DNA from: Modicisalibacter radicis
Lineage (GTDB): Bacteria > Pseudomonadota > Gammaproteobacteria > Pseudomonadales > Halomonadaceae
Assembly (NCBI RefSeq): GCF_900961225.1
Contig: NZ_CAAHFN010000051.1
Span: 25,996-89,995 of the forward strand
Direction of reading: 5' to 3'
DNA: 64,000 nt
The translations under genes and the position numbers were made by a program. The notes beneath the pieces were generated by a model, which was not told where the DNA came from, ran no database searches, and saw only the letters and a list, made by a program, of their open reading frames with translations. Below are positions 1-9,001 of this stretch, in pieces (within the stretch, counting starts at the first letter, position 1; each line of letters starts with the position of its first letter).

Positions 1-1
1 C

Positions 2-577
2 TCGGAGCCCGTGCCCGGCGAAGCGCCGGACCCCGGCGAGGCCTGGCGCGATGCCGGAGAAACGCAAGCGCCCGGCGAGCCTCCGGCCAGCGAGGAGGCC
101 GTCGATGCCTCGAGCGCACCGGAGATCGGTGACACCGCGTCGCCATCCGGCGAGGCGGTCGCTTTCGATCATGCCGCCTGGCTCGAGCTGTTTCCGAGCC
201 TGGCGCTGTCCGGACTGACCCGCAACCTGGCCGCTCACTGCATGGTCGGGCACGATGACGGCGAAGCGCTCACGCTGCACCTCGATCCCGGCCAGGCGGC
301 CATGAATGCCGAGGTCCACGTCGAACGCGTGCGCAAGGCGCTGGCCGCCGTGGGCATCGAGCGACGGGTCGGCATCGAATCCGCCGAGTTGCCGGCGGAT
401 GTCGAAACCCCCAAGTCGCGCAGTGACCGCGAGGCGCGTGAGCGCCATGCGCAAGCGGTTGAAGCGTTGCGAGGTGACCCGCATATTCAGGAACTGGAGC
501 AGGCTTTCAGTGCGCGACTGCTCGAACAGACCGTCGCGCCGCAGACTGCTCAAGCCGGAACACCGGCGGCCCGCTAA
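2..577 (+). CDS. dnaX: DNA polymerase III subunit gamma/tau, C-terminal part (5' end outside window)
   Basis: This open frame runs in from the left edge and ends at a TAA at 577. The first 60 or so residues are a Pro/Glu/Ala-rich low-complexity linker. After it comes a folded domain with the pattern WLELFPSLALSGLTRNLAAH and then a short helical tail, which matches the C-terminal tau domain that contacts the polymerase alpha subunit in the clamp-loader complex. The ATPase part lies outside the window. The position directly upstream of ybaB and recR is the usual gammaproteobacterial dnaX-ybaB-recR order and is the strongest support. The linker is acidic, as is common in halophilic proteins. Confidence 0.88.
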   Translation, partial: SEPVPGEAPDPGEAWRDAGETQAPGEPPASEEAVDASSAPEIGDTASPSGEAVAFDHAAWLELFPSLALSGLTRNLAAHCMVGHDDGEALTLHLDPGQAAMNAEVHVERVRKALAAVGIERRVGIESAELPADVETPKSRSDREARERHAQAVEALRGDPHIQELEQAFSARLLEQTVAPQTAQAGTPAAR

Positions 578-637
578 GCCCGCCGCCACGCTCCACAGTG
601 CCAACCCACGTCAATCGACAGCCACGAGGTGATCGCC

Positions 638-964
638 ATGTTCAAGGGCGGAATGGGCAACCTGATGCAGCAGGCCCAGGAAATGCAGGAAAAGATGCAG
701 CGCATCCAGGAAGAGATCGCCAAGTCCGAGGTGACCGGCGAGGCCGGCGCCGGGATGATCACGGTGACCATGAACGGACGCCATGACGTCAGCAAGGTCG
801 AACTCGATCCCAGTCTGATGGAGGAGGACAAGGAGATGCTCGAGGACCTGCTGGCCGCCGCGGTCAACGACGCGGTACGCAAGGTCGAGACCAGCTCCCG
901 CGCCAAGATGGAGGAAGCCACCGAGGGGCTCAACCTGCCGCCGGGCTTCAAGATGCCGTTCTGA
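638..964 (+). CDS. ybaB: YbaB/EbfC family nucleoid-associated protein
   Basis: A 108-residue protein beginning [20 protein letters not shown], the typical start of the YbaB/EbfC family. These small dimeric DNA-binding proteins coat the nucleoid and are almost always encoded between dnaX and recR. A GTG nine bases upstream (629) is also in frame. I chose the ATG at 638 because GAGGTGAT lies at a good Shine-Dalgarno distance before it and the length then equals the family norm. The long N-terminal helix rich in Gln, Met and Glu and the C-terminal [11 protein letters not shown] are characteristic. The stop overlaps the recR start by one base, so the two are translationally coupled. Confidence 0.95.
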   Translation: MFKGGMGNLMQQAQEMQEKMQRIQEEIAKSEVTGEAGAGMITVTMNGRHDVSKVELDPSLMEEDKEMLEDLLAAAVNDAVRKVETSSRAKMEEATEGLNLPPGFKMPF

Positions 965-1569
965 TGAGCTTTTCTCCCCTGGTCGATCGTCTGCTCGAGG
1001 CGCTGCGCATATTGCCGGGTGTCGGTCCGCGGACGGCGCAGCGCATGGCCCTGCATCTGCTGGAGCGCGAGCGGGACGGCGGTCGTCGGTTGGTCGAGGT
1101 GCTCGGCACCGCGCTCGAGCAGGTCGGCTACTGCCAGCGTTGCCGGACCCTTACCGAGGAGCCGGTCTGCGCGCTGTGTCGCAGTGCACGGCGTGATGCC
1201 GCGCTGCTGTGCATCGTCGAATCGCCGGCCGACATGCTGGCGATCGAGGGTGCCGGTGGCTATCACGGTCACTATTTCGTGCTGCACGGCCATCTCTCGC
1301 CGCTGGATGGCATCGGGCCCGAAGACATCGGTCTCGAGCTGCTCGACGCGCGGCTCGACGAGGGCGGTGTCGAAGAGGTGATTCTCGCCACCAATCCCAC
1401 GGTGGAGGGCGAGGCGACCGCTCACTACATCGCCGAACAGATCCGCGAGCGTGGCTTGCGGCTGTCGCGCCTGGCCTACGGCGTGCCCATGGGCGGCGAG
1501 CTCGAATACGTCGACGGCGGCACGCTCAGCCGCGCCTTCAACGGTCGCTTGCCCTTCCAGGGCGACTGA
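964..1569 (+). CDS. recR: Recombination mediator protein RecR
   Basis: A 201-residue protein of normal RecR length. It has the N-terminal helix-hairpin-helix ([17 protein letters not shown], about 17-33), a four-cysteine zinc motif (CQRC...CALC, about 57-72), a Toprim domain starting [16 protein letters not shown], and the C-terminal [12 protein letters not shown] signature. RecR works with RecF and RecO to load RecA on SSB-coated single-stranded DNA at gaps. The ATG overlaps the ybaB stop (TGATG), which places it in the dnaX-ybaB-recR operon. No key residue is missing. Confidence 0.97.
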   Translation: MSFSPLVDRLLEALRILPGVGPRTAQRMALHLLERERDGGRRLVEVLGTALEQVGYCQRCRTLTEEPVCALCRSARRDAALLCIVESPADMLAIEGAGGYHGHYFVLHGHLSPLDGIGPEDIGLELLDARLDEGGVEEVILATNPTVEGEATAHYIAEQIRERGLRLSRLAYGVPMGGELEYVDGGTLSRAFNGRLPFQGD

Positions 1570-1601
1570 CAGTTTCCCGTTTCACTCACTGCAGGACATC
1601 C

Positions 1602-2744
1602 ATGCCCCAGGAACCGATCAGTCACTGGATAGACACCGCCGATGCCCTCGATGCGGTCTGCGATGAACTCGCCGAGACCCGTTGGCTGGCCGTGGATACC
1701 GAATTCTTCCGCGAGTCGAGCTTTTACCCTGTGGCCGCGCTGATTCAGCTCTCGGGCGGCGAGCACGCCTACCTGATCGATCCCCAGGCGATCGCCGCGA
1801 CGCCGGCGGTGCGCCGGCTGCTGGGCCCGGAGGGCCCGGTCAAGCTGCTGCATGCCAGCAGCGAGGATCTCGAGGTGCTGTTCAACTGGAGCGGGGTGAT
1901 CGTGCAGCCGTTGATCGATACCCAGGTGGCCCAGGGGCTGTTGTCCGAGGATCCGGCGATCGGCTACCAACGGCTGGTCGAGCACTGGACGGGCGACAGC
2001 CTGCCCAAGGACGAAACGCGCTCGGACTGGCTGGCGCGGCCGCTCAGCGAGGCCCAGCGTCGCTACGCCGCGCTCGACGTGATCTACCTGCCGACACTGT
2101 GGGAGGCGCAGCGCCAGGCCCTGCTCGAACGCCAGCGACTGAGCTGGCTCGAGGCCGATTGCGCCGCGCTGGTCGCCCAGGCGCAGCGCAGCCTGGACAG
2201 CGACGGCGAATGGTTTCGTCGCCAGCGCCAGTTGTGGCGACTCGACCCGCGTTCGATCGCCGCCTACCAGCGCCTGACCGGCTGGCGTGAAGCCGAGGTG
2301 CGCAGCCGCAACCTGCCGCGCAACTGGCTGGTCAGCGACAAGGTGCTGTTCGCCGTCGCCGAAAGCATGCCGAGCAACCGCTATGAACTGGCGGCCGTGG
2401 AGGGCATCAAGCCGAGCCTGGTCAAGCGCGAGGGCGATGTGCTGCTGGCCCTGGTCCGTGAGGCGGCACACCTCGACGACGCCGAACTGCCGCCGGCATT
2501 GCCGTCGCCGCTGTCGGGACCGTTCAAGAAACGCTTCAAGCTGCTCAAGCGCTGCGTCGGCGAGACCGCCGAGCGACTCGGCGTGGCACCCGAGGTGCTG
2601 GCCCGGCGCCGCGAGCTCGAAGCGCTGGTCATCGCCGATCTCGAGGGCCGGGAACTGCCGCTGCCCGGGGGCTGGCGCGGCGAGCTGCTCGCCGCGCCGT
2701 TGCGCCGGGCGCTCGAAGGCGGCGCTGCCGATGGGCCGGCATGA
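1602..2744 (+). CDS. rnd: Ribonuclease D
   Basis: A 380-residue 3'-to-5' exoribonuclease that trims tRNA precursors and other structured RNAs. The DEDDy catalytic set is visible: D and E in LAVDTEFF (about 29-31), D in ASSEDLEVL, and the Y...D pair in YAALDVIYLP. Two HRDC-type helical regions follow in the C-terminal half, as in E. coli RNase D (about 375 residues). I placed the start at the ATG preceded by AGGA, giving MPQEPISHWIDTAD; the frame stays open far upstream inside recR but without a ribosome site. The stop overlaps a possible ATG of the next gene. Confidence 0.95.
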   Translation: MPQEPISHWIDTADALDAVCDELAETRWLAVDTEFFRESSFYPVAALIQLSGGEHAYLIDPQAIAATPAVRRLLGPEGPVKLLHASSEDLEVLFNWSGVIVQPLIDTQVAQGLLSEDPAIGYQRLVEHWTGDSLPKDETRSDWLARPLSEAQRRYAALDVIYLPTLWEAQRQALLERQRLSWLEADCAALVAQAQRSLDSDGEWFRRQRQLWRLDPRSIAAYQRLTGWREAEVRSRNLPRNWLVSDKVLFAVAESMPSNRYELAAVEGIKPSLVKREGDVLLALVREAAHLDDAELPPALPSPLSGPFKKRFKLLKRCVGETAERLGVAPEVLARRRELEALVIADLEGRELPLPGGWRGELLAAPLRRALEGGAADGPA

Positions 2745-2764
2745 ACGCCATGAGGAACGTCACG

Positions 2765-3064
2765 ATGGACAAGCGCTTATGCGAGATATTCCGTAGCCCG
2801 CGCAAGGAGGAGATGTATCTCTTCGTCGACAAGCGCCAGGGCGTCGACGCGGTGCCCGAGGCACTGCTCGAACGCTTCGGCAAGCCGCAGCCGGTATTGA
2901 CCCTGCTGCTGGGGCCCGAACGCCGGCTGGCGCGGGCCGATGCCGGCGAGGTGCTGGCGGCGATCGACGACAAGGGCTATTACCTGCAGATGCCGCCGGG
3001 CCGGGACGACTATCTGCTCGATCTGTACCGGGCGTCGACCGAGCTGCCTGCCGGGCAGGAGTGA
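2765..3064 (+). CDS. YcgL domain-containing protein
   Basis: A 99-residue protein of the YcgL family (DUF709), whose biochemical role is unknown. The family-typical opening is present: CEIFRSPRKEEMYLFVDKRQG, followed by a compact alpha/beta fold ending LLDLYRAST. In-frame ATGs also exist at 2741 (overlapping the rnd stop) and 2750. I chose 2765 because GAGGA sits eight bases before it and because the family begins just before the CEIFRS segment. It lies between rnd and a YcgN-type gene, a neighbourhood shared with many gammaproteobacteria (rnd-ycgL-ycgN), so co-transcription is likely. Confidence 0.88.
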   Translation: MDKRLCEIFRSPRKEEMYLFVDKRQGVDAVPEALLERFGKPQPVLTLLLGPERRLARADAGEVLAAIDDKGYYLQMPPGRDDYLLDLYRASTELPAGQE

Positions 3065-3068
3065 CGAG

Positions 3069-3518
3069 TTGCGAGATCGTTTCTGGGAACGCTACCCGCT
3101 CGACGAACTGACCGGCGAGGAGTGGGAGGCGCTGTGCGACGGTTGCGCGCGCTGTTGCCTGCACAAGCTGGAAGACGAGGAGAGCGGCGACATCGCCACC
3201 CTGGATGTCGCCTGTCGACTGCTCGATATACAGGCGTGCCGGTGCAGCGACTATCCCAACCGCAGCGCGCGGGTGCCCGGCTGCGTGCCGTTGACCCGCG
3301 AGCGGGTCGCGCAGTTTCGCTGGCTGCCGGCAACCTGCGCCTATCGGCGTCTCGAGGAGGGGCGCGGGCTGGCCGACTGGCACCCGCTGGTCTCGGGCGA
3401 TCCCGGCAGCGTGCAGCGTGCCGGAATCGGCGTTGCCGGTTTCGCGATCGCCGAGAGCGCCGTCGACGAAGCCGACTGGGAAGAGCGCATCATCGATATC
3501 CTGTCGATCGACGAGTGA
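3069..3518 (+). CDS. YcgN family cysteine-cluster protein
   Basis: A 149-residue protein starting at a TTG, with AGGAG seven bases upstream. This start gives MRDRFWERYPLDELT, the typical beginning of the YcgN/UPF0260 family; no ATG fits. The cysteine cluster CDGCARCC (residues about 23-30) and further cysteines in DIQACRCSDYPNR and VPGC resemble the CxxCxxCC family signature, likely a metal or Fe-S site. The biochemical function is not established. It begins four bases after the YcgL stop, so the two are probably one transcript with rnd. Confidence 0.86.
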   Translation: MRDRFWERYPLDELTGEEWEALCDGCARCCLHKLEDEESGDIATLDVACRLLDIQACRCSDYPNRSARVPGCVPLTRERVAQFRWLPATCAYRRLEEGRGLADWHPLVSGDPGSVQRAGIGVAGFAIAESAVDEADWEERIIDILSIDE

Positions 3519-3534
3519 CGATCTTCGCCATGCA

Positions 3535-5700
3535 CTAGTCGCGGCTCTCCGTCAGGTCCAGCGCCCAGAGCAGGAACGCATCCTGGCGGGCGTTGTCCCT
3601 CCACGCCTTGAAACGCCCCGACGCCCCGCCATGCCCCGAGCTCATGTCGCTACGTAGGAGGATCGGGCGGCGATCCGCTGGACGGCATTCCGCGGGGCGG
3701 CCGTCCGTCGGGCGGCGATCCGTGGGGCGGCCCTCCGCGGGGCGGCCGTCCGCCGTGTCGTTCCCGTCGGCGGCGAGGCGCGCGGCGCGCAATTCGTTGA
3801 GCCGTGCGTAGAGCTTGGCCGGCTCCCAGTAGGGCACCCGCGAGTCGTGCCAGCTGCCCTGCAGGAAGATCGCCGGGTAGGGCTGGTCGCTGAGATTGTC
3901 GAGCGGCGAATAGTCGCGGATGCGTCGTCGCGCGTCGGGCTCGTCGGGATTGCCCCACTCGGTGTATTCGGCGGTGGTCAGCGGCAGGTCGGGGTTTTCC
4001 ATGGTCCGCAGCACGTCGACGAAGGGTACGTCGAGGACCGCCGCGCAGAAGGCGCCGGGGTCGAGGTTGAGGCTCGCTCCCACCAGCAGGCCGCCGGCGC
4101 TGGCGCCATAGGCGGCGATCCGTCGTTCGTCGGCGAGTCCGGCCTCGACCAGTGCCTGGCGGGCGGCGAGGAAATCGCGGAAGCTGTTCTCCTTGTGTTC
4201 GAGCTTGCCGGCCAGGTACCACGGTTCGCCGCGGTCGCCGCCGCCGCGCACGTGGGCGACGGCGAACGCCACGCCCCGCGACAGCAGCTCGAGCCGGGCG
4301 ATCGAGAACCACGGGTCGAGCACCTCGCCATACGCACCGTAGCCATACAACAGCGTGGGCAGCGCGGTCGCCCCGAGCCGGTCGGCGCGCGCCACCACCG
4401 AGACCGGGATGCGCTCGCCATCGTGGGAGGTGGCCCACAGGCGCCGGCAGGCTAGCTGTCCGGGCGTCAGGTCGCCGTGGACCGGTTGGGCCTTGAGCAG
4501 GCGCCGGGTATCGCCGTCCAGGTCGTGCTCGATCCAGCGCGGCGGCAGGGTGAACGATTCCTCGCGCAGGCGCAGGCGGCGCGTGGCGAAGTCGGGGATG
4601 TCGCCGAGCGCCACGCTGCATGGGGCCTCGGGCAGCGGCAGGAGGCGATCGTCGGCAATCGCGTGGCGGGCGTCGAAGCTGACCACGCGCAGTTGCACCT
4701 GGGCCTGGTCGTGATCGCGTTCGGTGATCACCAGGCCCCAGGCGAAGGCGTCGACGCCTTCCAGGGTCTGATTGTCGCGATGGCCGATCAGCGGCTGCCA
4801 GTGTCCGGGGCTGTCTTCGTCGGCGACATCGAGGCGGAAGTGCGTCGCCTGGCGGTTGTGCAGGATGTAGAAGTAGCCCGGGCGGTGTTCCAGCGCGTAT
4901 TCGACGCCGGGCTCGCGGGGGCGCACGCAACGTGGTCGGGTATTCGGCGTGGCGGCGGGGATCAGGTGACACTCGGCGGTGTCCTTGGAGGCGCTTTCGA
5001 GTACCAGCCAGGTGCGCGAGCGGGTCTTGCCCAGACCGACCCAGAACTCGACGTCGTGCTCCTCGAACAGCAGCACCGGCTCGCCGCCATGAATATCCAT
5101 GCGCCATACACTGGCCGGACGCTGGGTGGCGTCGTAGCGGGTGAACAGCAGGGTGCGGTTGTCCTCGGCCCAGGTCAGCTCGGGGCCGATGCCCTCGAGC
5201 AGCAGTCGCGGCTCGCCGTCGGGCAGGGCGCGCAGGTAGAGGTCGAAGTATTCGTCGCCGCGGCTGTCCTCGGTCCAGGCCAGGCGATCCTCGGCGGGCG
5301 AGATCGCCAGGTCGCCGAGCTCGAGAAAACGTCGTTCGCCGGCGCGCGCCTCGAGATCCAGCAGGCACTCGTGGCGTTCATTGTGGTCATTGGGGTGACG
5401 CCACCACACAGGATAGTCGGCGTCGGCGGCCGTCTCGCTCCAGTAGGTGTAGCGTTCGAGGGGCGTGCGCAGGCCGCTCACGGCGAGTTCACGGCGTGCC
5501 AGGTGGCCCTGGTAGAGCGCCTCGACCAGGGGCTCGAGCGGCTCGAACCAGGTGTCGCACTCGCCGTTGGCGGCTTCGAGAAAGGCCGTCACCTGCGGGT
5601 CGTCGCGCTGTTCAAGCCAGTGCCAGCGAGAGTCCGCGGGGCGCCTGAAGCGTGCAAACGGGGCGTCGGACGGCGTTGGAATGGGCTGCTGTGCTTTCAT
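3535..5700 (-). CDS. ptrB: Oligopeptidase B-type S9 family peptidase with a pentapeptide-repeat insert
   Basis: A 721-residue prolyl-oligopeptidase-family serine peptidase, closest in layout to oligopeptidase B, which cleaves short peptides after basic residues in the cytoplasm. An N-terminal beta-propeller (about 70-400) is followed by an alpha/beta hydrolase domain. The catalytic triad is visible: Ser in GASAGGLLVG, Asp in the WHDSRVPYWEP segment, and His in SSGHGGASGRF (about residue 690). It is some 35 residues longer than E. coli PtrB. Most of the excess is a run of six five-residue units between the Asp and the His (about 650-679), encoded by a 15-bp tandem repeat. It is transcribed divergently from the membrane-protein gene at 5753, with about 50 bases between them. 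Confidence 0.9.
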   Translation of the reverse strand: MKAQQPIPTPSDAPFARFRRPADSRWHWLEQRDDPQVTAFLEAANGECDTWFEPLEPLVEALYQGHLARRELAVSGLRTPLERYTYWSETAADADYPVWWRHPNDHNERHECLLDLEARAGERRFLELGDLAISPAEDRLAWTEDSRGDEYFDLYLRALPDGEPRLLLEGIGPELTWAEDNRTLLFTRYDATQRPASVWRMDIHGGEPVLLFEEHDVEFWVGLGKTRSRTWLVLESASKDTAECHLIPAATPNTRPRCVRPREPGVEYALEHRPGYFYILHNRQATHFRLDVADEDSPGHWQPLIGHRDNQTLEGVDAFAWGLVITERDHDQAQVQLRVVSFDARHAIADDRLLPLPEAPCSVALGDIPDFATRRLRLREESFTLPPRWIEHDLDGDTRRLLKAQPVHGDLTPGQLACRRLWATSHDGERIPVSVVARADRLGATALPTLLYGYGAYGEVLDPWFSIARLELLSRGVAFAVAHVRGGGDRGEPWYLAGKLEHKENSFRDFLAARQALVEAGLADERRIAAYGASAGGLLVGASLNLDPGAFCAAVLDVPFVDVLRTMENPDLPLTTAEYTEWGNPDEPDARRRIRDYSPLDNLSDQPYPAIFLQGSWHDSRVPYWEPAKLYARLNELRAARLAADGNDTADGRPAEGRPTDRRPTDGRPAECRPADRRPILLRSDMSSGHGGASGRFKAWRDNARQDAFLLWALDLTESRD
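3665..3754 (-). repeat. 15-bp tandem repeat, six units, inside ptrB
   Basis: Six consecutive 15-bp units of the type GGGCGGCNNTCCGNN (plus-strand reading) with no spacers. On the coding strand they keep frame and encode the pentapeptides ADGRP, AEGRP, TDRRP, TDGRP, AECRP, ADRRP. The units differ by a few bases each, so the array is not freshly expanded. It lies in a loop between the catalytic Asp and His, where most relatives have a short connection. Confidence 0.9.
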
Positions 5701-5752
5701 TGGACGCGGTGTACCATGATGAACAAAACGTGTAGAGGGAGAACGTAGAACG

Positions 5753-6184
5753 ATGCTGATTTCCGACTCGATGCCGCTTCTCTGGCTGAGCTACGTGGCA
5801 TTGTCGCTGGTCGTGCTGGGAACGGGCTACCTGGCGATTCGCTGGTTGCCCAGGTTGCCACGGTTCGTCGTCACCGGCGTGGTGGCGGGGCTGATCTGGA
5901 TGCCCTGCAGTTTCAGCCTGCCGCTGCTCGATGCGGATGCGACCTATCATGGCATGGCCCCGGCGGTGGTGGTAGCCGGCATCGCCTTCCTGCAGCACGA
6001 CGGAGCCGCGCTGGCAACCGCCGTTCCGCTGTTGCTGCTGGGCATGGCGCTGGGGGCGGCGCTGGGCGTGCTGGGCTGGTGGGGGCTGGGCCGTCGTCGC
6101 GTCAGCCGCCAGGCGGACGACGATGGCGCGAGCGAGGGTAAGGACCCGGCGCCGGCTTCGCGCCGTGAACCGGTTATTGGCTAG
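5753..6184 (+). CDS. Small membrane protein of unknown function
   Basis: A 143-residue protein I do not recognise. It has about three or four hydrophobic segments: roughly residues 9-30 (LLWLSYVALSLVVLGTGYLAI), 38-58, 68-85 and 88-110. A charged, probably cytoplasmic tail of about 30 residues follows (RRRVSRQADDDG...). GGGAG lies about 14 bases before the ATG, rather far for a good ribosome site. It is transcribed towards the von Willebrand A gene, which begins 16 bases after its stop, so the two probably form an operon. By position it may be an inner-membrane partner of that protein, but this is inference. Confidence 0.7.
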   Translation: MLISDSMPLLWLSYVALSLVVLGTGYLAIRWLPRLPRFVVTGVVAGLIWMPCSFSLPLLDADATYHGMAPAVVVAGIAFLQHDGAALATAVPLLLLGMALGAALGVLGWWGLGRRRVSRQADDDGASEGKDPAPASRREPVIG

Positions 6185-6200
6185 CCCCTAAGGAACTGCC

Positions 6201-8018
6201 ATGCGAGGGTTGATTGCTGCGGCCTTGTCGCTGCTGCTGTGCGGGACACTACAGGCCGCTGAGACGGCCCCCGATGTGCGCTTGCTGTTCGACGTATCGG
6301 GGAGCATGAAGCGCAACGACCCCAATCGCCTCAGCGACAGCGCATTGGAGCTGATGGTGACGCTGTTGCCTTCGGGGGCACGCGGTGGCTTGTGGACCTT
6401 CGGCAGCCGCGTGGCCAACCCGCTGCCGAGCGCGACGATCGACGAGCGGTGGCGGCAACGGGCGCTGGCGCTGAAACCGGCGCTGTCCGACTATCAGCAA
6501 TACACCGACATCGAGCAGGCGGTGCGCGAAACCGCCAACGCGGCCCCGACCGAGGGCAAGCGCCACCTGATACTGCTCACCGACGGGGTGGTCGACATAC
6601 CCGGCGAGGGCGACAAGCGCGCCCGGGACGAGGCGTCGCGCCAGCGTCTGGTCGACGAACTCGCGCCCACCCTGGCCGACGAAGCGGTGGTGGTCCATAC
6701 CATCGCCTTCTCGTCGGGCGTGGACTTGAGCCTGCTCGAGAGTCTGGCCCGCGAGACCGATGGCCTCAACGCGGTCGCCGAAGATCCCGAAGCGCTGTTG
6801 CGCGCCTTCCTCGATGTATTCGACCGGATATTTCCCCGCGACCAGGTGCCCCTCGACGCCAAGAGCTTTCCGATCGACGATCGCGTCGACGCCTTCTCGG
6901 CGCTGCTGTTCCATGGCCCGGACGCGCCGGCACCGGTGCTGATCGCCCCCGACGGCACGCGCTACACCCTCGAGAACCATCCGGATGCGATCCGCTGGCA
7001 GCATCAGCCGCGCTTCGACATCATCCACGTGCCGGGGCCGCAGGCCGGTGAGTGGCGTCTCGAAGGCGAGGTGGGGGCCGATAGTCGGGTCAGCGTCGAG
7101 TCGGACCTCGCGCTGCGTATTCCGCGACTGCCGACGACCCTCTATCAGGGCTTCGAGACCCCGATCGAGGCCGGCCTGAACCAGCCGGATGGCTCGCCCG
7201 ATACGCTGCCGCCCGGTCTCGAGTTGCGCGCCGAACTGCGTGGCATCGACGGTCGGGTTCGTCAGTCGGTGGCTCTCGAGCGCGAGGCCGCAGGCGATGG
7301 CTATCACGGCGTCCTGGCGCCGCCGCGCGAGGTCGGCAACGCCCGCCTGGCGGTGGTCGCCGAAAATGATCGATTCATTCGCGAACGACGCCAGGCGGTC
7401 AACGTGCTGGCGCCGATCAGCGCCGAACTCGACGGCGCAGCTGGCGGCGTCGTGCTGCATGCCGAGCATCCGCGCCTGAATGCCGGCAACACGCAGATCG
7501 CCGCCACCTTGCAGGGCGAGCCGCTGACGGTCCGTACGCAGGGGGAACAGGACTGGCGGATTGCGCTGCCCGAGGTCGACGCCTCGGTTTCGTTGCCGTT
7601 GTCATTGACGGCCACCATCAGCCTGGACGGCGATACGCGCACCATCGAGCTCCCCCCGCTGGTACTCAATCCCGACGCTGCCACCGGGCTGCGCAGCGCG
7701 AGCCTCGACCGGCCCGATGCCAGCGTCGAGACGCTCGATGAACAGCAGGAGGAAGCCACCGCCGGTTCGGGCTCGTCGCTGGATGCGCTGGGCGACGAGC
7801 TGGGTCAATGGCTGGGTGCGTTGCCGGGCCGGGTCGAGTCGCTGTGGGAGAAGGCGCCGGCGAGCCTGCAACATGCCGCCCGCGAAACGCGCCGGAATCC
7901 GCTGTGGTGGCTGCTGGGGGCGCTGCTGTTGCTGTTGCTGCTCTGGCGTTGGCGTCGCAGTACCCGGCGTCGGCATCGCGCGCACCACGGACCCCGGCGG
8001 GAGGAGCCCCATGTGTGA
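6201..8018 (+). CDS. Von Willebrand factor A domain protein, exported and membrane-anchored
   Basis: A 605-residue protein with a signal peptide (about 1-19, ending LQA-A). The VWA domain carries an intact MIDAS start, D31-V-S-G-S-M (DxSxS), and a later LLTDGVVD segment, so it probably binds a divalent metal. The middle (about 215-530) looks like beta-rich, Ig-like material. A strongly hydrophobic segment near 565-582 is followed by a very basic tail rich in Arg and His. The likely topology is a periplasmic body with a C-terminal membrane anchor and a short cytoplasmic tail. AAGGAA precedes the ATG. It overlaps the next gene by eight bases. Ligand and role are unknown. Confidence 0.85.
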   Translation: MRGLIAAALSLLLCGTLQAAETAPDVRLLFDVSGSMKRNDPNRLSDSALELMVTLLPSGARGGLWTFGSRVANPLPSATIDERWRQRALALKPALSDYQQYTDIEQAVRETANAAPTEGKRHLILLTDGVVDIPGEGDKRARDEASRQRLVDELAPTLADEAVVVHTIAFSSGVDLSLLESLARETDGLNAVAEDPEALLRAFLDVFDRIFPRDQVPLDAKSFPIDDRVDAFSALLFHGPDAPAPVLIAPDGTRYTLENHPDAIRWQHQPRFDIIHVPGPQAGEWRLEGEVGADSRVSVESDLALRIPRLPTTLYQGFETPIEAGLNQPDGSPDTLPPGLELRAELRGIDGRVRQSVALEREAAGDGYHGVLAPPREVGNARLAVVAENDRFIRERRQAVNVLAPISAELDGAAGGVVLHAEHPRLNAGNTQIAATLQGEPLTVRTQGEQDWRIALPEVDASVSLPLSLTATISLDGDTRTIELPPLVLNPDAATGLRSASLDRPDASVETLDEQQEEATAGSGSSLDALGDELGQWLGALPGRVESLWEKAPASLQHAARETRRNPLWWLLGALLLLLLLWRWRRSTRRRHRAHHGPRREEPHV

Positions 8019-8817
8019 GTTGCTGGGCATGAGCGCCAACGTGCCCACCGATATCTGCTTCAGCTTCGCCGGTTTCCTGCACCGGGGCGGGCGCACCGGG
8101 CCACATCGCGACGGCTGGGGGATCGCTTTCTACGAGCAGGGCGGCTATCGCGATTTCCGCGACCCCAGTCCCTCGGCGGATTCGCCGATAGCACGTCTGA
8201 TCCGCGACTATCCGATCAAGTCGCACGTGGTGATCAGCCATATCCGTCAGGCCAATGTCGGCAACGTGCGGCTGGCCAATACCCATCCCTTCACCCGCGA
8301 GATGTGGGGCCGCCCGTGGTGTTACGCCCACAACGGCCAACTGCAGGGCTGGGACGCGCTGGCATTGTCCTTCTACCGCCCGGTGGGCGACACCGACAGC
8401 GAGCATGCCTTCTGCTGGCTGCTCGGCGAGCTGCGGCAACGCTTTGCCGAAGTCCCGGAAGAACCCGGCCCGCTATGGGCGGCGCTGCACGGACTGTGCG
8501 AGCGGCTGCGCGGCCTGGGCGTGTGCAACCTGCTGCTCTCGGACGGCGTGCATCTCTACGTCTATTGCTCGACCAAGCTGGTGCACCTCACTCGCCGCGC
8601 GCCGTTTGGCCGTGCCCATCTCAGCGACACCGAGATGAGCGTCGACTTCCGCGAGCACACCACGCTAGCCGACGTGGTTTCGGTGATGGCCACCGAACCC
8701 TTGACGGCCAACGAGGACTGGACGGCCATGCAGCCCGGGGAGCTGCTGGTCTGGCGCGACGGCGAGATTCAGGCCCGCTACAGTGCGGACGACGGCAGCG
8801 GCCCAGCGCATGGCTGA
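8011..8817 (+). CDS. Class II glutamine amidotransferase (YafJ-like)
   Basis: A 268-residue stand-alone class II (N-terminal nucleophile) glutamine amidotransferase. The protein begins MCELLGMSA, so Cys2 becomes the N-terminal catalytic residue after methionine removal. The family signatures HRGGRTGPHRDGWGIAFY and the YAHNGQL glutamine-binding motif are present. Unlike GlmS, PurF or AsnB there is no synthase domain, so the acceptor substrate is unknown; the E. coli relative is YafJ. GGAGGAG lies before the ATG, which overlaps the end of the VWA gene by eight bases, suggesting translational coupling. Confidence 0.9.
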   Translation: MCELLGMSANVPTDICFSFAGFLHRGGRTGPHRDGWGIAFYEQGGYRDFRDPSPSADSPIARLIRDYPIKSHVVISHIRQANVGNVRLANTHPFTREMWGRPWCYAHNGQLQGWDALALSFYRPVGDTDSEHAFCWLLGELRQRFAEVPEEPGPLWAALHGLCERLRGLGVCNLLLSDGVHLYVYCSTKLVHLTRRAPFGRAHLSDTEMSVDFREHTTLADVVSVMATEPLTANEDWTAMQPGELLVWRDGEIQARYSADDGSGPAHG

Positions 8818-8834
8818 CGATTTCAATCGGGAGT

Positions 8835-8878
8835 TTCAAGCGGCCGTTTTACGGCATCCTGCGGTCTGCTAAGGTAAC
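8835..8878 (+). promoter_or_regulatory. Candidate PsrA-type operator and extended -10 in front of fadD
   Basis: TTCAAGCGGCCGTTTTA at 8835-8851 resembles the PsrA consensus (TTCAAAC-N4-GTTTGAA) with about two mismatches. Downstream, TGCTAAGGT (about 8867-8875) looks like an extended -10. PsrA-type TetR repressors respond to long-chain fatty acids and control fad genes in pseudomonads, so the position before fadD is sensible. The assignment rests on motif likeness only. Confidence 0.5.
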
Positions 8879-9001
8879 AGCCCAACCGGCCGGCTCGGGT
8901 GCGCCCGAAAGCCCGGCAATAACGCACCGGCAGACGCTTGCCGAGTGGCAGAACAACAAAGCCCGTCGACTCCGGTCGAACGTATCAGCGGAGATCTGCT
9001 C

